A stretch of DNA of 64,000 nucleotides from Cladobotryum mycophilum (GCA_036429605.1 JAVFKD010000003.1:124001-188000); one strand, 5' to 3'; positions 23,364 to 36,575 are shown, counted from the stretch's first letter. Notes: a model not told the origin generated them from the sequence alone. A program made the numbers and translations.

Positions 23364-25707
23364 GACCTCGAGCTAGCATAGCGGAATTGTCTCCAGGAGA
23401 AAGGGCCGTCTCCTGGAACGACTTTTTCGCTTCCATCTGATAAGTTGGATACTTACGCTCGTTCGATCACTAGATTCGTTACGGGAAGATGTGTCAGTTC
23501 GGAGCCGTTTGACACCCTCAAGGGTAAGGAACGCTTTCAGTAGCAGCCCAATCGGTAATTTACGTATCATATACGTGACTCTCTCGGAGCCATTTTCTTC
23601 GCACGCCTTCCGAGACCTTTCTTCTGCGAGGAATGGGGAAAGTTCAAATGCACGCAGGACGGGAGGTGCTGAGCGGCGTAAAGGGAGTATTTAAATACCT
23701 ACCAGAAGCCATGTTTCACAGGGTCTTACAGGCGAGATCCGTCCCGAGATCGTTGTGGAATTAGCTGATCTCCCAACCTCTCCATCACTGTGGCGGCGCG
23801 CGCATGGAGTGAGATGCGGATGACAGGGTACGATCTGATGCAAACCTCTGCGGCTGTAGACCAATAGACTTATGGCGAGGGATGGCTATTTTCTCATCTC
23901 GTCGTAGACCATTGAAGCCAATTCTTTCAGCATTTCTCAATACCATTGAACCGACTTCCCGACCGAGGTAGCGTTCAAGAGCGTTGTGCCGCACAACTAG
24001 TGGGGCAGTGTGATGAGGTTGTCTCACTCAAGCTTGCGTGATTCGCCTTCGGCGGTATAGGCTTGCATACTACCTTATGATTTGCGTATTCTGATGATAC
24101 CAACATTCATGATTCATAGAGGCGATAGTTCCCTTAGGGGTTAGGTTATAATACCCCGCCGAATTGGTGAATAAGAATGTAAAATGTCCATGGACAGCCT
24201 TCACCAGATGAATCACATGCAAATCTCTAAAATGCATGTCTAGTTTGATGTCTCACAGCTTTTGACAAAGCATATTATGCAGTCTGAGCAAAATCGACGT
24301 GCACAAGAAACGATGCACATACTCTTTTACATTGAGTAATCGTTCCATACGTGTAAGGCCTATGACTGAATGCAGGCGTCACCGTGTGGATATGAGCTCT
24401 TCCTTTGCCATCTTGATTATAACTAATTATAAGTATTCCTGTTTGAAGATCATTTCGCCGCTGATACTGCTTCTCATTTGTATATTTGCTAGGTTACTCC
24501 ACAAATGAAGTGTGGTGGGGATAGGAATCAAAGCTCCAGGTTCTTGGCGATGGAAGCAATCATTTCACCACAAAACGCGGGCCACATAATGCCATTATAC
24601 CTTTGTCGCAGCTTCTTTTATACGAAAGTAGATCTTGTGGTTTATTAGGGAGTTTTGTTTTAGGGATTGAACAAATCGACCCTAGTCTTTCCGGTGCTTG
24701 ACCGTTCCAATATTACGCTTTAGCGGGAAAATAAACAACAGTAATGGGAATGAACTTGAGGGTTGACTGATCCTGTTGAAACCCGGGTTCCATATGTATA
24801 AAATGTTTCAACCATTGGATGAGAATCTTGAGGATCCCTGCTACTTGATTAGTGACCCTTGATGATTCTCATTCAAACATTGATACCTCCATGGCCATCT
24901 TTGGATGGGATGCATACCCTAGACTTAAATCTCGTGTTGATAGGTGGGTATCCTAGATATGACGAGAAATACTCTTTTGCATAATTCAATGAGACAATAA
25001 CCGTTGTGTATTGCATGTATATCAAATTTAGTAGGCTTGAATTGGATTTCTTCGTCTTGCTTGTTTGCGACCACCTTGGGTTCTGAAGCCCTCCTCCCAC
25101 TTATGAAGGCGGGGTGTTGGAGGGGTAAGAGGGCATACACGGAGAGTGTCGAAGGTTTCGGGGAAGATTTCTAGTCCGCGGACAAAAATGAGTCTATGGA
25201 CGCGTGATGATGGTGTGATGAAATGATGCCCCTACAAACGTCAAAAATGAAGTTAAAATTGTGATTTAACCCTTCGGTATTTCGATAACAACGCAATGAC
25301 CGTTAGTGGTCATGAAGTGCAAGCTAAAATCCACGTGGAGAGTCTATCGCCACCTGTAGAGGATGCACCCTCTTGAGAAGGGATCTCTAGCTGTCAGTCA
25401 CCGTCGGCCGAAACCACACGCCATTAAGTAGATGAAGCCTCCAACTCATCATCCAACTACCGGGAAAACAAAATAAGGTCTTAAATTTCTGCAAATGCAA
25501 ACGCCATATTCATTTCGTCGCACCTACTAATGAGAAGGTCCGCTCGTTTGCTGGGCGTGATGCTGTTAACCAAGTGATCTAAGCCAATGCACTCGGCACC
25601 ATCCAACATTCGCACACCGAACGCTTTCTCAGACCTAAATTGTATATAGACAGCGATAAATTTCCCTAAATTTTACTTTGATGCTTTCCTTTTTCAGCTT
25701 TAAGAAA
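23364..25707. other. gene-poor region, nothing recognised
   Basis: The first few hundred bases are the MFS promoter. Short frames (e.g. 23373-23570 minus, 24299-24508 plus, 24925-25140 minus) lack family features or conserved-looking composition. Confidence 0.4.
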
Positions 25708-25926
25708 TTACTGTATCACTGCCAGCATGTCGTTCTGATTGCTGGTGATGATACCAGGCTTAACACTAAGCATTCTGAACTTTAGTGACAGTTTTGGCGT
25801 CTTGCCGGGGGCTAATTTGGGACTGAATTGTTTGATCACACCGTCCTCAATCTGAATAACACAGTTCTTTTTAATGCAGATACTTTCATCGACACTAATA
25901 TGGCCGTGGCGCTCTTTGATGAAGTG
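25708..25926 (-). other. orphan open reading frame, exon-like
   Basis: A run of 72 sense codons before a TAA, with no ATG near its start and an upstream TGA at 25927-25929. It reads IKKNCVIQIEDGVIKQF, then SPKLAPGKTPKLSLKF, with protein-like composition and no rare-residue bias. It may be the last exon of a lost or unrecognised gene, or chance. No family recognised. Confidence 0.2.
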
Positions 25927-26883
25927 TCACCGTGGTGTGGTCGTGTTAGCGTGCAGGTGGAGATGCAGGGAACAGGTCATAATGAACAGATATGGAGATA
26001 TCGGTAGATAATCACCAAGTTGTTCGCTTTTAGTTGAATGACAGAGCAGATTGAGATGAAATGATAGCGTGAGCTCGACATGGTAAGACCCTGTAGTGCC
26101 CAGCCTGCCATCTGTCCATCTGGCCGTATCCTCTTCTCCTGGCCATCAGCCATTGGTCAAACCTAAGTCTCGTAGTTCTACCTAAGTAAAAGCTGTCAAC
26201 CCCGACGGAACTTGATTGCCGTCTTCATTCCTATCTCCCACGCCAAGAATCCAACAAAAGACGGGAAGCCTTGCCAGAGACGTTGGCAATCAGAGAGACC
26301 GATGAGGGATACACGCCGTGGCGTTTAGTGAATTATTTCACACAGATTTATGCAATTTGACCAAAATACCTATGACGATGTATCGAAGCGTTGAAAGGGA
26401 CTAGAATCTAGGCGTTCCATCCATGGTTCTTTGCTCTAGAGTATCCAGAAACAGTCGGATATTAGGGGCTGTTGCTCAATGACCCTTTGAGGTATTTCTT
26501 TTCCTATGCAGAAACTCTACCGTAGAGAGCGAGCTTTCTTGTAATACTTGTGTTGAGTGAGGGAGCACACCGATGCTTGTTCCACCAAGAAGGGGGAGCT
26601 GGAATGTGTATTGGGATTGTGGAAAAAGGATGACAAACACACCCTTGCTGTCTATTTTATGTGCAAAACGATCAACCTTTGTATATGACTCTTTACCCGG
26701 CGAATGTATTTGGAGCCAGCCGAAATAACTGCTCTAGAAAAAATAATTCTGTTGGGCAGTATCGGGGCTTTCTTCTGATCCTAAATTACACCTCCGTCGC
26801 GTTGGGCTAGATGGCGCATGAAACCCTCATGATCCTTTCCATTAGAGCGTGCGTAAGCTTCAAGGAAACGTTGCTGCTGATGT
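25927..26883. other. intergenic, nothing recognised
   Basis: No coding, RNA or repeat feature that I can support between the orphan frame and the third Zn2Cys6 gene. Confidence 0.4.
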
Positions 26884-28489
26884 TCACCCGTCTGAATACC
26901 TGACGGCCTCGAAGCCGTGGCCATCAGCGACATGAGAGATCATGCTGGCGAGCCACTGTGCTTCGTCCGACCCAGGGCTGGCATTGCGATAAGCAACCTG
27001 CAAGGGAAATATGAGTTGGATTGCACCACTGTGACCTGGGTAACTTAGAAGCTGGTAATAAACCATCCTGCAAAATTCACCGACAATATCCTGCATCGAC
27101 CCTTGTCCAGGAGCCAAGAGAATAGAAGGACACGACCAGTTAGGCATGGCATTGGCGGGTGGAGCCTGTAAGTTGGATCGTGGAAGCTTACTACATACAC
27201 GGTAAAGGATCATCAATACCGCATTGTATAAACAAATCTCAGTAACACGCTCTGGATCTGTGAACAAGACAGCGGTTGGGAAAGGGTATGTGTCGATCTG
27301 TGCCACGTTCCATTTCTTGAGCGTGTCCAATCCAGTATTGAAATATGTAAAGGCGAATCTTTCTTCCCACTTTGTCCGCCAGTTATAAAGTTCTTCGATA
27401 AGGGCCTTGATTCGGTGCTCAAGAATGACAGAGGTTGTCGGCCAATCTCCCGCAGAAAAACACTTGATTTGTGCATGATGTATATCTTGCAAGATGCCCG
27501 GAACATCGCAGAACAAGTCAAGAAGACAATTCATTATAGTCTTGGGGTCTGGATCGATTGCCCAAGGCACTGTTTTCCAGGCATGCTCTTCCAGAAAGCA
27601 TTGCTTGCTTGTAACGAGATGAGCAATAATCTGATATGTTAGTGCGATACACACAGCTTCAGTATATGAAGTACTTACAATAGAACATCGGGTTGTGAGG
27701 AATAGCTCTCTATCAACGCCGCTCTGGTGTCGGTGAGGTCCTCTGAACTTGATCTAGGCAATTATGAGCTGGTTTATCACTAAATACTGTGGATGAGATT
27801 ACGTGCAAGTTGTCCAATCCCAAGAAAATGACTTGACCACCCTGCTATGCCATGTGACGTTATCATCTCATACAATGCCATAAAAATCGTGGTTGATAGG
27901 GTAGTGGTATCCAGGACCCGGTTATGATCAAACAGATCTCTTTGAAGATGACGCAAAATCCGCGTGTAAAGCTTGGTGCCTCGCTCACTTGCTGGTCTAT
28001 AAAGATGCAGTTTCCCGTAATGAGCAGCAGCACAGGCGCGCACTGCAAGTTCTGGAGTGCGGTTCTGGTTATTAGGTTGCAGTATCATCTTTAACCAAGG
28101 GGAGACATCAGAGCCGTTAGATTCAAGATCCTTCTCGAATGTTGCGAAAAGGCTTTGTTGTAAATGCACCATGAAAATATCATCTTGGTTTATATGTAGG
28201 TTTCGGGGCGGGAGGGTTCGTATTGCATTTTCGTCGGCGGGTTTGGGTTCCTGATCAACGGACTGGATCTCAACCAGCGAGAGTCCATCGATGAAGACAG
28301 GAAAAGGGTTGAAGCCATCACATTTTATTTTGAGTCTCAGGCAGCGATAGCATACTGGCCGACTTTCGTCTTATACCTGTTAGTACTAGTGATTGATGCC
28401 ATGTTGCATTCGGATCATTACTTACCACACTTGACTCGTGCGCGACGGCAAGTTTTGCACCCACGGCTTCGACCTCCAATTCCGACCAT
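26884..28489 (-). CDS. Zn2Cys6 transcription factor (Fungal_trans_2 type)
   Basis: Nuclear regulator with its zinc cluster at the extreme N-terminus: GCKTCRRARVKCDESRPVCYRCLRLKIKC, split by an intron after the fourth Cys. The C-terminal part has the layout of fungal TF domain type 2: YHKLHLYRP-like segment, GPHRHQSGVDRELFLTTR, FLEEHAWKTVPW and CRMVYYQLLSYPGHSGAIQLIFPLQVA (read in pieces). Exons that keep frame: 28426-28489, 27788-28369, 27679-27740, 26884-27630, giving 484 residues. The acceptor of the 47-nt second intron is uncertain by a few bases. It has no evident co-regulated neighbour. Confidence 0.85.
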
Positions 28490-29136
28490 TTGAGAACACG
28501 ATCACACTTCACGAGCAAGACGAATATGGATGATTTTGCGACCTGCTAGAAATATAGCATAGCAAAACGAAGCAGGTCTAATGCATGGAGGAACCTGAGC
28601 GAGATCAACCAAGATTATATCTGTGAGCAGCAAGGATCCACCACATTGGAGGTCTCTCGCGAAATGCGCCACATTGGGTTTAATGCATTTCCCCAATGCT
28701 GAGTGAATCTGCAAACTAATACGAACTTGGCTTTAGCGGATCAGGAACCCACATCTCGAATGGCAGTGAAAGTGGCGATGATTCATCCCATTCGAAGGGC
28801 TGACACCCGGGACTTGATCAAGCATGTAAGCGTTTTTGTCCAAGGACGGATTGAAAGCACTGACGCACCGCCGCCTTTCCAGACACGAGCCAGCTTTGCT
28901 TGCATGTCTTCGAAAAGCTAACTGGAAATAGTATATCGGCTGTGAAGATGGTCATCGCATAATGCTCCTTTTTTGTCAAAATGTTCCTTCACGACAATCA
29001 TGATATCCACAGCCGTAGAAAGTGCCGCTTCACAGTAAAGCTATAAAATGTCAGTCTTTCGTGAACAGTACGATGGAAAGCAAAAACAACAAGTTGCATT
29101 TTTATAAGGCCACCAAGCTTCAGCACACCTTACAGC
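28490..29136. other. intergenic, divergent promoters
   Basis: Upstream region of the Zn2Cys6 gene (minus) and the uncharacterised Q/S-rich gene (plus). Short frames at 28502-28714 and 28703-28921 are not convincing. Confidence 0.4.
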
Positions 29137-30540
29137 ATGGATCACAGGGGCAATTGGGGTTCAGACGGTTACTCGTATTTGACCAACCCTAGACAAGACC
29201 ATATTTCTGCTCCTCAGCAAACTTCAACGCTCCAACCACAAGTGGGCGACTGGAAGAACCCATATTACACGCAGCCTACTCAGTCTTTCTCGAGTCAGCA
29301 AAGCCTCCATTTACCCGGTGCTGGACAGTCAACAGCACCGACAACATCAATCAGTCACTATTCCGATGCGCCAAGCTCACTCCAGGCCCCGCCCTCGCAC
29401 CTGTCAGCGCAGCAGTATCAGCATAAACGGCCACTATCACGGTCTGAAGGAAACCTACGATCAGTCTTAGACAATTATGGCCAGCCTCATTTTACTCATT
29501 CAGCGCGGGACAGATTATCTACTTTGGACCCACCATCGTATTCTTCGTCGAAAACCGTACCAATTGCCATACCACAGATGAGCAAAGGTAGAGGTGTTCC
29601 ATTTATGAGAATCCATGCACCGATGTTACAGCAATACGGAATACAAGAGCGAGAATTTATTGACTTCATTGATCAATTAAATGTGGTTTCAGCTGCGTCG
29701 CCACCTTTCAAGGTCTTGGATCTTGCCGGAGGATTCATTGGAATGGTACCACATCACTGGGCCCAACTCACCTCTAATGTCATGAAACTGGCTGCAATGG
29801 GTGGTACTGCCATTGTGAGCAAAAGTCGCACCGATGCTTTCTTGTCTCAAGTCAATAAGGATCTCTTCGGCTCTAGGGGTCTGCGAGTTCGCCTTGTAAC
29901 GAGCGCGGCCTTAATTGCTTCGATCAAATTCCCAACAGAAAAGGCAATGGCATTACCCTTGATGGTGGATGTTCCACTGCATGATCAACCAAATTTTCAC
30001 AGTCGTCTCTTGCAGGGGCTTCAAGGGTACGTTAGTGAGACGATACCTACGACTCTACCACCTACAACCGAAAACCACAATGTACTGGATCAGATGAGTG
30101 CGAGCCAGGTAGCCCGAGATATTCGAGGCATTGATAAGAAGCTATTGAAGCAGAGTGAGAAGCAAATGAAGAAGAATAAAAAGCGAGCAGGATCGGACAA
30201 GGACGAAGCTAATTCAGTTTCCAAACCTGAGAGAAGCAGAAGTGTTGAAAGAAAAATGAAAAAGGTGGAACGAAACATTAAAAAAGTTAACAAAGAGGCA
30301 GCCAAGGGCTTGGAATCAGGAAAGTATTCTGCTGTCAAGGTAGAGTCTGAGAGGTCAGAGGCATTGATGCCGTTGGAGAAGAAGATGGAAAGGCTGTTGG
30401 AGCGAGAAGCGGAGAAGGTAGATAAGTCCTCCTCTAAGAACTATGGAAAGCAATCGAAGAAGAATGCCGATGAAAAGCTAGTGGAAAAGCTGTTGTGGAT
30501 TTTTATAGACCCCGTGTTGGATGAACCTGATGTTATCTAA
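29137..30540 (+). CDS. uncharacterised fungal protein, Q/S-rich head and charged tail
   Basis: A single-exon 467-residue protein, not recognised with certainty. Residues 1-145 are rich in Gln, Ser, Pro and His and look disordered. About residues 150-300 form a compact domain with alternating hydrophobic and glycine segments: FMRIHAPMLQQYGI, REFIDFIDQLNVV, PPFKVLDLAGGFIGMVPHHW, MGGTAIVSKSRTDAFLSQVN and GSRGLRVRLVTSAALI. I recall similar unnamed ascomycete proteins with this PPFK..D.AG..GMVPHHW stretch but know no function. From 320 on it is Lys/Glu-rich, partly coiled coil, with possible basic nuclear-localisation stretches (KKNKKRAG). It ends with a short hydrophobic segment KLLWIFIDPVL. No lesion. 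Confidence 0.8.
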   Translation: MDHRGNWGSDGYSYLTNPRQDHISAPQQTSTLQPQVGDWKNPYYTQPTQSFSSQQSLHLPGAGQSTAPTTSISHYSDAPSSLQAPPSHLSAQQYQHKRPLSRSEGNLRSVLDNYGQPHFTHSARDRLSTLDPPSYSSSKTVPIAIPQMSKGRGVPFMRIHAPMLQQYGIQEREFIDFIDQLNVVSAASPPFKVLDLAGGFIGMVPHHWAQLTSNVMKLAAMGGTAIVSKSRTDAFLSQVNKDLFGSRGLRVRLVTSAALIASIKFPTEKAMALPLMVDVPLHDQPNFHSRLLQGLQGYVSETIPTTLPPTTENHNVLDQMSASQVARDIRGIDKKLLKQSEKQMKKNKKRAGSDKDEANSVSKPERSRSVERKMKKVERNIKKVNKEAAKGLESGKYSAVKVESERSEALMPLEKKMERLLEREAEKVDKSSSKNYGKQSKKNADEKLVEKLLWIFIDPVLDEPDVI

Positions 30541-32772
30541 GGTATGGTTCGTGTCAGGGCATTTGTATCTAAGGGATACCATTGGCTGGGGATGGTTCCG
30601 CATGTAAGCGCCTCTTCATTTGAAGAGAATTATCGCAATCTCAGCATACCCATGGCGTCCTTTGAACTAGTTGGCGATAGGGAAATGCGAACTGCAGTTT
30701 GAGGATCTAACTAAGCATGTCCGGCATTGTTCAGCAACTCATAATAGGGTACCTGACCCCTTGTAACAGAATATAGAAGAATATTCATCACGCTACTCTA
30801 TATGGTGCACTGTCTGGTACGTCCCAGAGCGAGAATATGGATGACCATTCATGGACTTGTTGGCATTGGAGCGTGGAGGACACAGGAGTAAAAGCTTGGG
30901 TAAGGGGGCTAGTTCGATAATTCTCGCCTAGAAACATGTTTCAATCGTTGGGAATGACATCCATTCCAAGACATCCTCGTTCTCATTTCGTTGTTCTACC
31001 GCTGACCGCTTTCGGTAACTGGGCTCATGTGACAAGGTGAGAGACGAGGATGTCGGGCACTTGCCAACGACCAATACCGAGAGCCGCTATGTGATTTTAC
31101 AATCCACATTTATCATCTATTACTGAGGCTTCGCATGCCGTTATTGGAGCATGAAACTGTGGGTCAAACGAGGGGGAATATGACAGGTTCCCCGGTTCCC
31201 CATGCCAAGATGACACGGGCTCATCATGCAGTAGTATTTGTCAGACGTCAAATTAAGCTTTAATATAAGAGGATATAGGGCGGTGATGAAAGAATCGCCG
31301 ACAAATTCGTTTACACGGGGTTCACCATCCGAACAATACGTAACTGTTTGCTAGTTTAATAAACCTTGGCCTTCTGCAATCATACATGCGAGTAGTATAC
31401 AAGGCCTTGTCAGTAGGGTAACCCGATGGCCCGCGATCTGATATAGATTGAGGGGGGCCGCACTAATTAAAAAGGTCCGATTCTTCAGCCAAGCCCCTTG
31501 ATTCGCAGAACTTACGAAGAAATTGGCCAGAGCTTCCAGTTGTATACACACCAAAAAGAGAATACGAGTCCTTGGTATTTCGGCACAAGATCATCGAAAT
31601 AGCCAAGTTCGAGAGTTGGCAATTCTGAGTTTGCCAGTCAGGGAGTTGCTGATATCAACAATTAGCCATCAATAGACACGAGGGCGATACTCCGCGACGC
31701 CCTTTGTCTATAATGGAATCCTTTAGGATTCCAAGTTAAAGATTGAGCCCGATGTTCCCCGGCGCAGAATATCGTGTGTAAGAGCGAGGATGTACTCGAT
31801 TGAACCTCAGCTATGCAACACGGATGCTTTTTTTGGCGGCCAAGTAGTCTGCTTGCAATGGCTCACGACCGGAACCAGAGCTAACGCCTTTTTTTATCAT
31901 ATCACATCTCGAAGGGGTTCAAAAGAAAATTTCTTCGTGCTGAGGGACTGGGAATGCCTCTATGGGGAGTAATTAGATACTGACGCAGAGCGACCTAAAT
32001 AGTTACGTGCTCATTTATATCATAGCTATTATCCACCAGAGTCGACGGAATATGAATCGCGGTCGTATCTAGATTTTGTATAGAGATTAATTTCTACCCT
32101 AGGTAACGAAAAGCTTTCTAAGCTATCTCATAACTTCTGCTAGGCAGTAATTGGAGCCAAGGCTGACAGGAGGTTAGATGAGTTAAGCTTAAAGCATAGC
32201 GTTTCATGAACTCCTGCTCTGAAGCCCTTCTCCACATGCTGCCAGAAGGACAGGGCCTACCGCATACCCCGGAAGCCCCAGAACTACATGTCAATATGCA
32301 CCCCCCGCAATATGACCCTTGAGGGGTTGAGATCCTTGTTTTTTGGGCGCCACCAATACGCGGAAAGCCGTCGGGAGGGGTTTCGTTGGCATTTAGCTTG
32401 TATACAAGTGTCGGCTTAAACACGCACTTTCGTTTCTTGGCCTGTTTACTTTGTTTAAACCGTAGAACAAGATATTAATATGCGGATGAAGTTGCGAATC
32501 GGGAACCCGGACTTCGGCCCAATTTTCGGCGCACGTGGTATCATTGGATTCTCAAAGGGCCCGTCAAAATCTCAAAGCTTGACTAGTTAAGGAGCATTAT
32601 GACTATCTAGGCTCGGACTGATTCCGCACTGGCTGTGGACGAAAACAGAAATGCCGTTTGTGTCTTGAGCCAGGCCTGTGATAGCATCAGACATGGCAGA
32701 GTCTCAACTCCTTGGCGAGTGTGCTTCGTGTTCTGGATTGTGGGGATCAAGAAGAAAAATCTTTTCTCGTGG
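30541..32772. other. gene-poor region, nothing recognised
   Basis: Spacer of over 2 kb with only short frames (31351-31554 minus, 31790-31972 plus, 32118-32423 minus) lacking family features. Confidence 0.4.
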
Positions 32773-32779
32773 TATAAAA
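32773..32779 (+). promoter_or_regulatory. TATA box of the DUF1996 gene
   Basis: TATAAAA about 142 bp before the ATG, followed by a CAA-rich leader without an upstream ATG close to the start. The ATG context is CCAAAATGCC, a favourable fungal start context. Confidence 0.4.
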
Positions 32780-32920
32780 CAACCTTTATATGTAAGTTTT
32801 GTGAAGTATATAATGGCTTCAATCCCTCGACCCTGAATTCTCTTCACCAACTCAGTTCATTCTTCAACATCAAGACACAACCAACAACGACAACAGAACA
32901 AAAGGATTTCAACCGCCAAA

Positions 32921-34101
32921 ATGCCCTCTGCCAAGTCTATTTTGGCTGCAGGCCTTGCCGCAGTCGCCTTCCAAGGAGTTGACGCCCAACTCTTCACGGC
33001 CAACTGTGCGCCCCTGACCGTTCAGCGTGCTGATCCCATTGTGTCACCTGGCGTCCTGTCTTCTCATGTTCACGCTGTGGTTGGCGGTACAGCCTTTGCT
33101 TTGACCTTGTCCAATGATCAAGCAAAAAACTCCAAGGCTACCACCTGCAACAGAGTCATGGATAACAGCAACTACTGGCAGCCCCAGCTGTACCACCAGC
33201 GTCGTGATGGAAAATTTGAGCTTGTTCCATTACAGGGCAGCGTACGTTTTCGACAGAAACCTCTTCACATGATCAACTGGGCTAAAACCTTCTACTCTAG
33301 GCTATTTACTACATCCAGCGCTCTTGCGATTATGCCCCTGGTAGAACCAATTGTGATGGTGCAGCGCCACCCATCGCGCCGCCCGCCGGGTTCCGTATGC
33401 TTGCGGGCGATCTGAACCGCCGGTATGTGTTGGAACATCTTCATAGACAGAGTGCTTCGAGTTTCAGGCTGATTATTTCGCAGAACCTACAATGACTCTA
33501 GCTTTGCGGACCGAGCCACCTCGCATATGTGCGTCAACGACCAGTCCATTGAGACTAATGGATTCCCCACTACACCATGCGGCTACATGAGGTCTCAAGT
33601 CTTCTTCCCATCTTGCTGGAATGGAAGAGATGTCGATAGTGCCGATCACAAGAGCCATGTATGTTCGAACCTCCACGTTGATGAAACGTAGGCACTAATA
33701 ACTTTAAACAGGTCTCGTACACTGCCTACGGCGACTACAACTTTGGTGTCTGCCCTCAATCTCACCCCAAGGCAATCTTCTCCGTTTTCTTCGAATTCTT
33801 CTACTACACTAGCCAGATTAAGGATTACAACCGCCTTGTTTATGCTACCGGTGACCCCACGGGCTTCAGCTTGCACGGTGACTTCCTCAACGGCTGGAAG
33901 GATCAAAACGCCCTCAATCGTGCCATGGCTACTTGCACTGGACCTCGTGGCGTTGACGACCCTGGCTGCAGCATCAATGTTGCCACCCCTCCTGGCCAGG
34001 GCGGACCTCAACCGATCGAGCGTGCTCCACCAACCGAGGATGTTGGTCTGAAGAACACCCTTGACAAGCTCCCAGGCAACAACCCCATTCGTGGTGCTTA
34101 A
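32921..34101 (+). CDS. secreted DUF1996-domain protein
   Basis: Signal peptide MPSAKSILAAGLAAVAFQGVDAQ followed directly by one DUF1996 domain: RADPIVSPGVLSSHVHAVVGG, NSNYWQPQLYHQ, GFRMLAGDLNRR, PCGYMRSQVFFPSCWNGRD, SADHKSHVSYTAYG, CPQSHPKAIFSVFFEF and FSLHGDFLNGW. Four exons (32921-33241, 33301-33422, 33484-33658, 33712-34101) join in frame to 335 residues. DUF1996 proteins are extracellular fungal proteins whose conserved His, Asp and Cys residues (seen here) suggest an enzyme-like fold, but activity is not established. No C-terminal WSC or carbohydrate-binding domain is fused. Confidence 0.9.
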
Positions 34102-36479
34102 AGTATAGCATTCTACATTACGCAGTTACAGACTGCTGCTTGAGAAGGCTTTTGAGTGGGAAGATGTAGGAAGAGCGATTGAAGGTGTCCAAGCGGTTGG
34201 AGATATCGTGTTAGGTCAGACTGTGTTCTTCTGGATACTGAGGAAAGTACATAAGTAGTAGTAAATCTGAATCTGTTGTATCTCAAATCAAGTTTATGTC
34301 AATGGTGATTGCAATTCGCCAAACTTTGATAGTCAGTACTTCATAATGAATCGGGACTGATTCTGCAATTACGTTTCCCATGTGACAGCTACGCTACGCG
34401 GCCCTTTCTTATCTCTTAAGCTTCCCTATCAAACTCTTGGGCAATAAGGCCATGCAATCAATGGACTGTATACGAATCGCCACATCATAGTACGATTGTA
34501 GGACGTAATGGTAAATGTATTTCCATCAATAGACACAGCTGGGAGAGCTTAGCAGACCACAGGTGACAGCGATGCAATGTGAGGAATAATAAACGAAATC
34601 CACTCAAAATATATAACTAATAGCTTATAAGAGTATAGGTGGAATAACTTATAAAATACTACTGTGAAACTCTAAAAAGCTAGAGACTTTGGTGAAATAT
34701 ATTATCTGAAGTTGTATAAGTTTACTCAAGTTGAAAGCCCCCGCCCTTCAAGATTGACAGTGTACTGAACGAAAAAATCGCACTTAAACGCACATATAAC
34801 CTCGCGATACTTGAGTTTCACCCGGTTACTGATGAATTGAGGTGTGTCGTGATCTATTACTGAAGCAAAACTATAACGCAAGATAGGTATAGCAGCGAAA
34901 GCAAAGTTTACAATTGGCCGACTAAGGCAAATGTCTGATGATATCATGAGAAGCCGTTGGAACCCCATATGAGATGGAGCATAGACATGTTAGCAATACG
35001 CATTCCTAACTTTAGTATGTCAATCGTTTCTCTTGACGTCAAGAACTTATGCGAGAGGTACGAGCATGGATACCCTCAGGGTAAACCCTAATTGTCAGGG
35101 CGTGGTATGACTGTTCTGCCAACATAAGTAGCATGTATACAGTATGATTGGCACTATTCGGATTCAAATTCGTATTTGTTGGCTCACACCTTCTTTCGGA
35201 TGCCTCGGTATCTCTTAGGCAGTTTCATATTTGCGATAGAATTCCAGTCCTTATGCATGTTGGTCACCTACGCATTGTGTACATGCTTGCCCACGTGTGC
35301 ATACCCAGCCACGTGTACTTGTAGACTTTTACACCATGTTCCATGTTGTTTATCAAGCGTTGACAGAGTTCAGACCCCATCTCCACGTGGCCTTTCGGAG
35401 AATAATACCCATCTTGGGCTATTCAATATGCAGATGGGGATCGCACGCTTTGGAATCGAGAGATGTCACTGAGTTTAAGAGCCTGTAGCATTACTTTAAT
35501 TGTAAGCTTCTAAAGTGATTATTCTTAAAATCATGAGCTTGGTCTTGATGATATTAGCCATAGGTTTCCTGTCTCCATTTGTTCGCTTATTTAATCGTAC
35601 TCGCTTTCACACATTGTTTGCCATAGATGATCTAGTTGAGACTAAGCGAACCAAAGAATTTTCGGAATTGCCACTTCCGGATGTGTAGTCTTACCAACAC
35701 CAGTTTCTGACTTTGAGTACTGGCTACTGCAGCAGCTTCTCGCATAACTCCGTTATGTTGATGTTGGCTGTGCATTTTTTCTGCCACCGCATGTTAGTAT
35801 TTGTCACGCACAGGTTAAGAGAGTTGGCAATTAAGTATGGCGATTGGTGTGCGAGGAAATATGGATCCCTCGAGTAATTTATCTTGGCTTCCGACATGGA
35901 CACCGATTTCTACCAGCTAGGGTCAATTTGGAAGAATATTCAACCAGTTCAATTCTATGACCAACCTTGCCAGTAACATAAGAGAAGAGGTGAAGTCCCT
36001 CGTAGACTAATACGGTGTATAGTAAATAAATAAACCAATTCTCAAGACTAAGTCAAAGAAAATGTCTCTCAAGCCCGATTCAAGAAGCTAGAGGGACATG
36101 AGGGACATGAGGGACATAGAAGACACGCATATAGCCGTGTACGGAACAGACCATCACCCGCTGAATTTTCAAGATAGATAAACGTAAGTATATGCTAACC
36201 ACGACTATCCCATGACTACAAAGGTCCCTCGTAGGCCAATGCACTACCCGCATAGACTTGCCGCAATGTTTCGGATGGTGTTGGAGCCTCGTTCTTAGGG
36301 TTCTTAGGGCGTGTGAGCAAGAATTTCGAAGGATTCAATGGCATGTGGGGAAGAATGATCTAACCACATTGTTCGTTCAGGTACGAGGCATGGTAAGAAC
36401 TTCACAAGATGTGGGGTTTTCAGTATCCCATCGGCGCTTGTCATATTAAGGTGCCTAATAAAGATATAAATCACGAATG
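34102..36479. other. gene-poor A/T-rich region
   Basis: About 2.4 kb of A/T-rich spacer. Short frames (34726-34968 minus, 35176-35488 plus) lack family features. It contains the small tandem repeat listed separately. Confidence 0.4.
36092..36118 (+). repeat. three tandem 9-mers (AGGGACATG)
   Basis: Three head-to-tail copies of AGGGACATG, the last ending ATA. Too small to infer function. Confidence 0.8.
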
Positions 36480-36488
36480 TATAAAAAG
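36480..36488 (+). promoter_or_regulatory. TATA box of the alpha/beta hydrolase gene
   Basis: TATAAAAAG about 96 bp before the ATG at 36576, the usual distance for fungal genes. Confidence 0.4.
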
Positions 36489-36575
36489 AGCTAATTCCAC
36501 TCTCAAAGTATTCAATTTTTCATCATCACCATCATCTTTACTGTCTCGATCAACGTACGTCTTACCAAAGCAATC

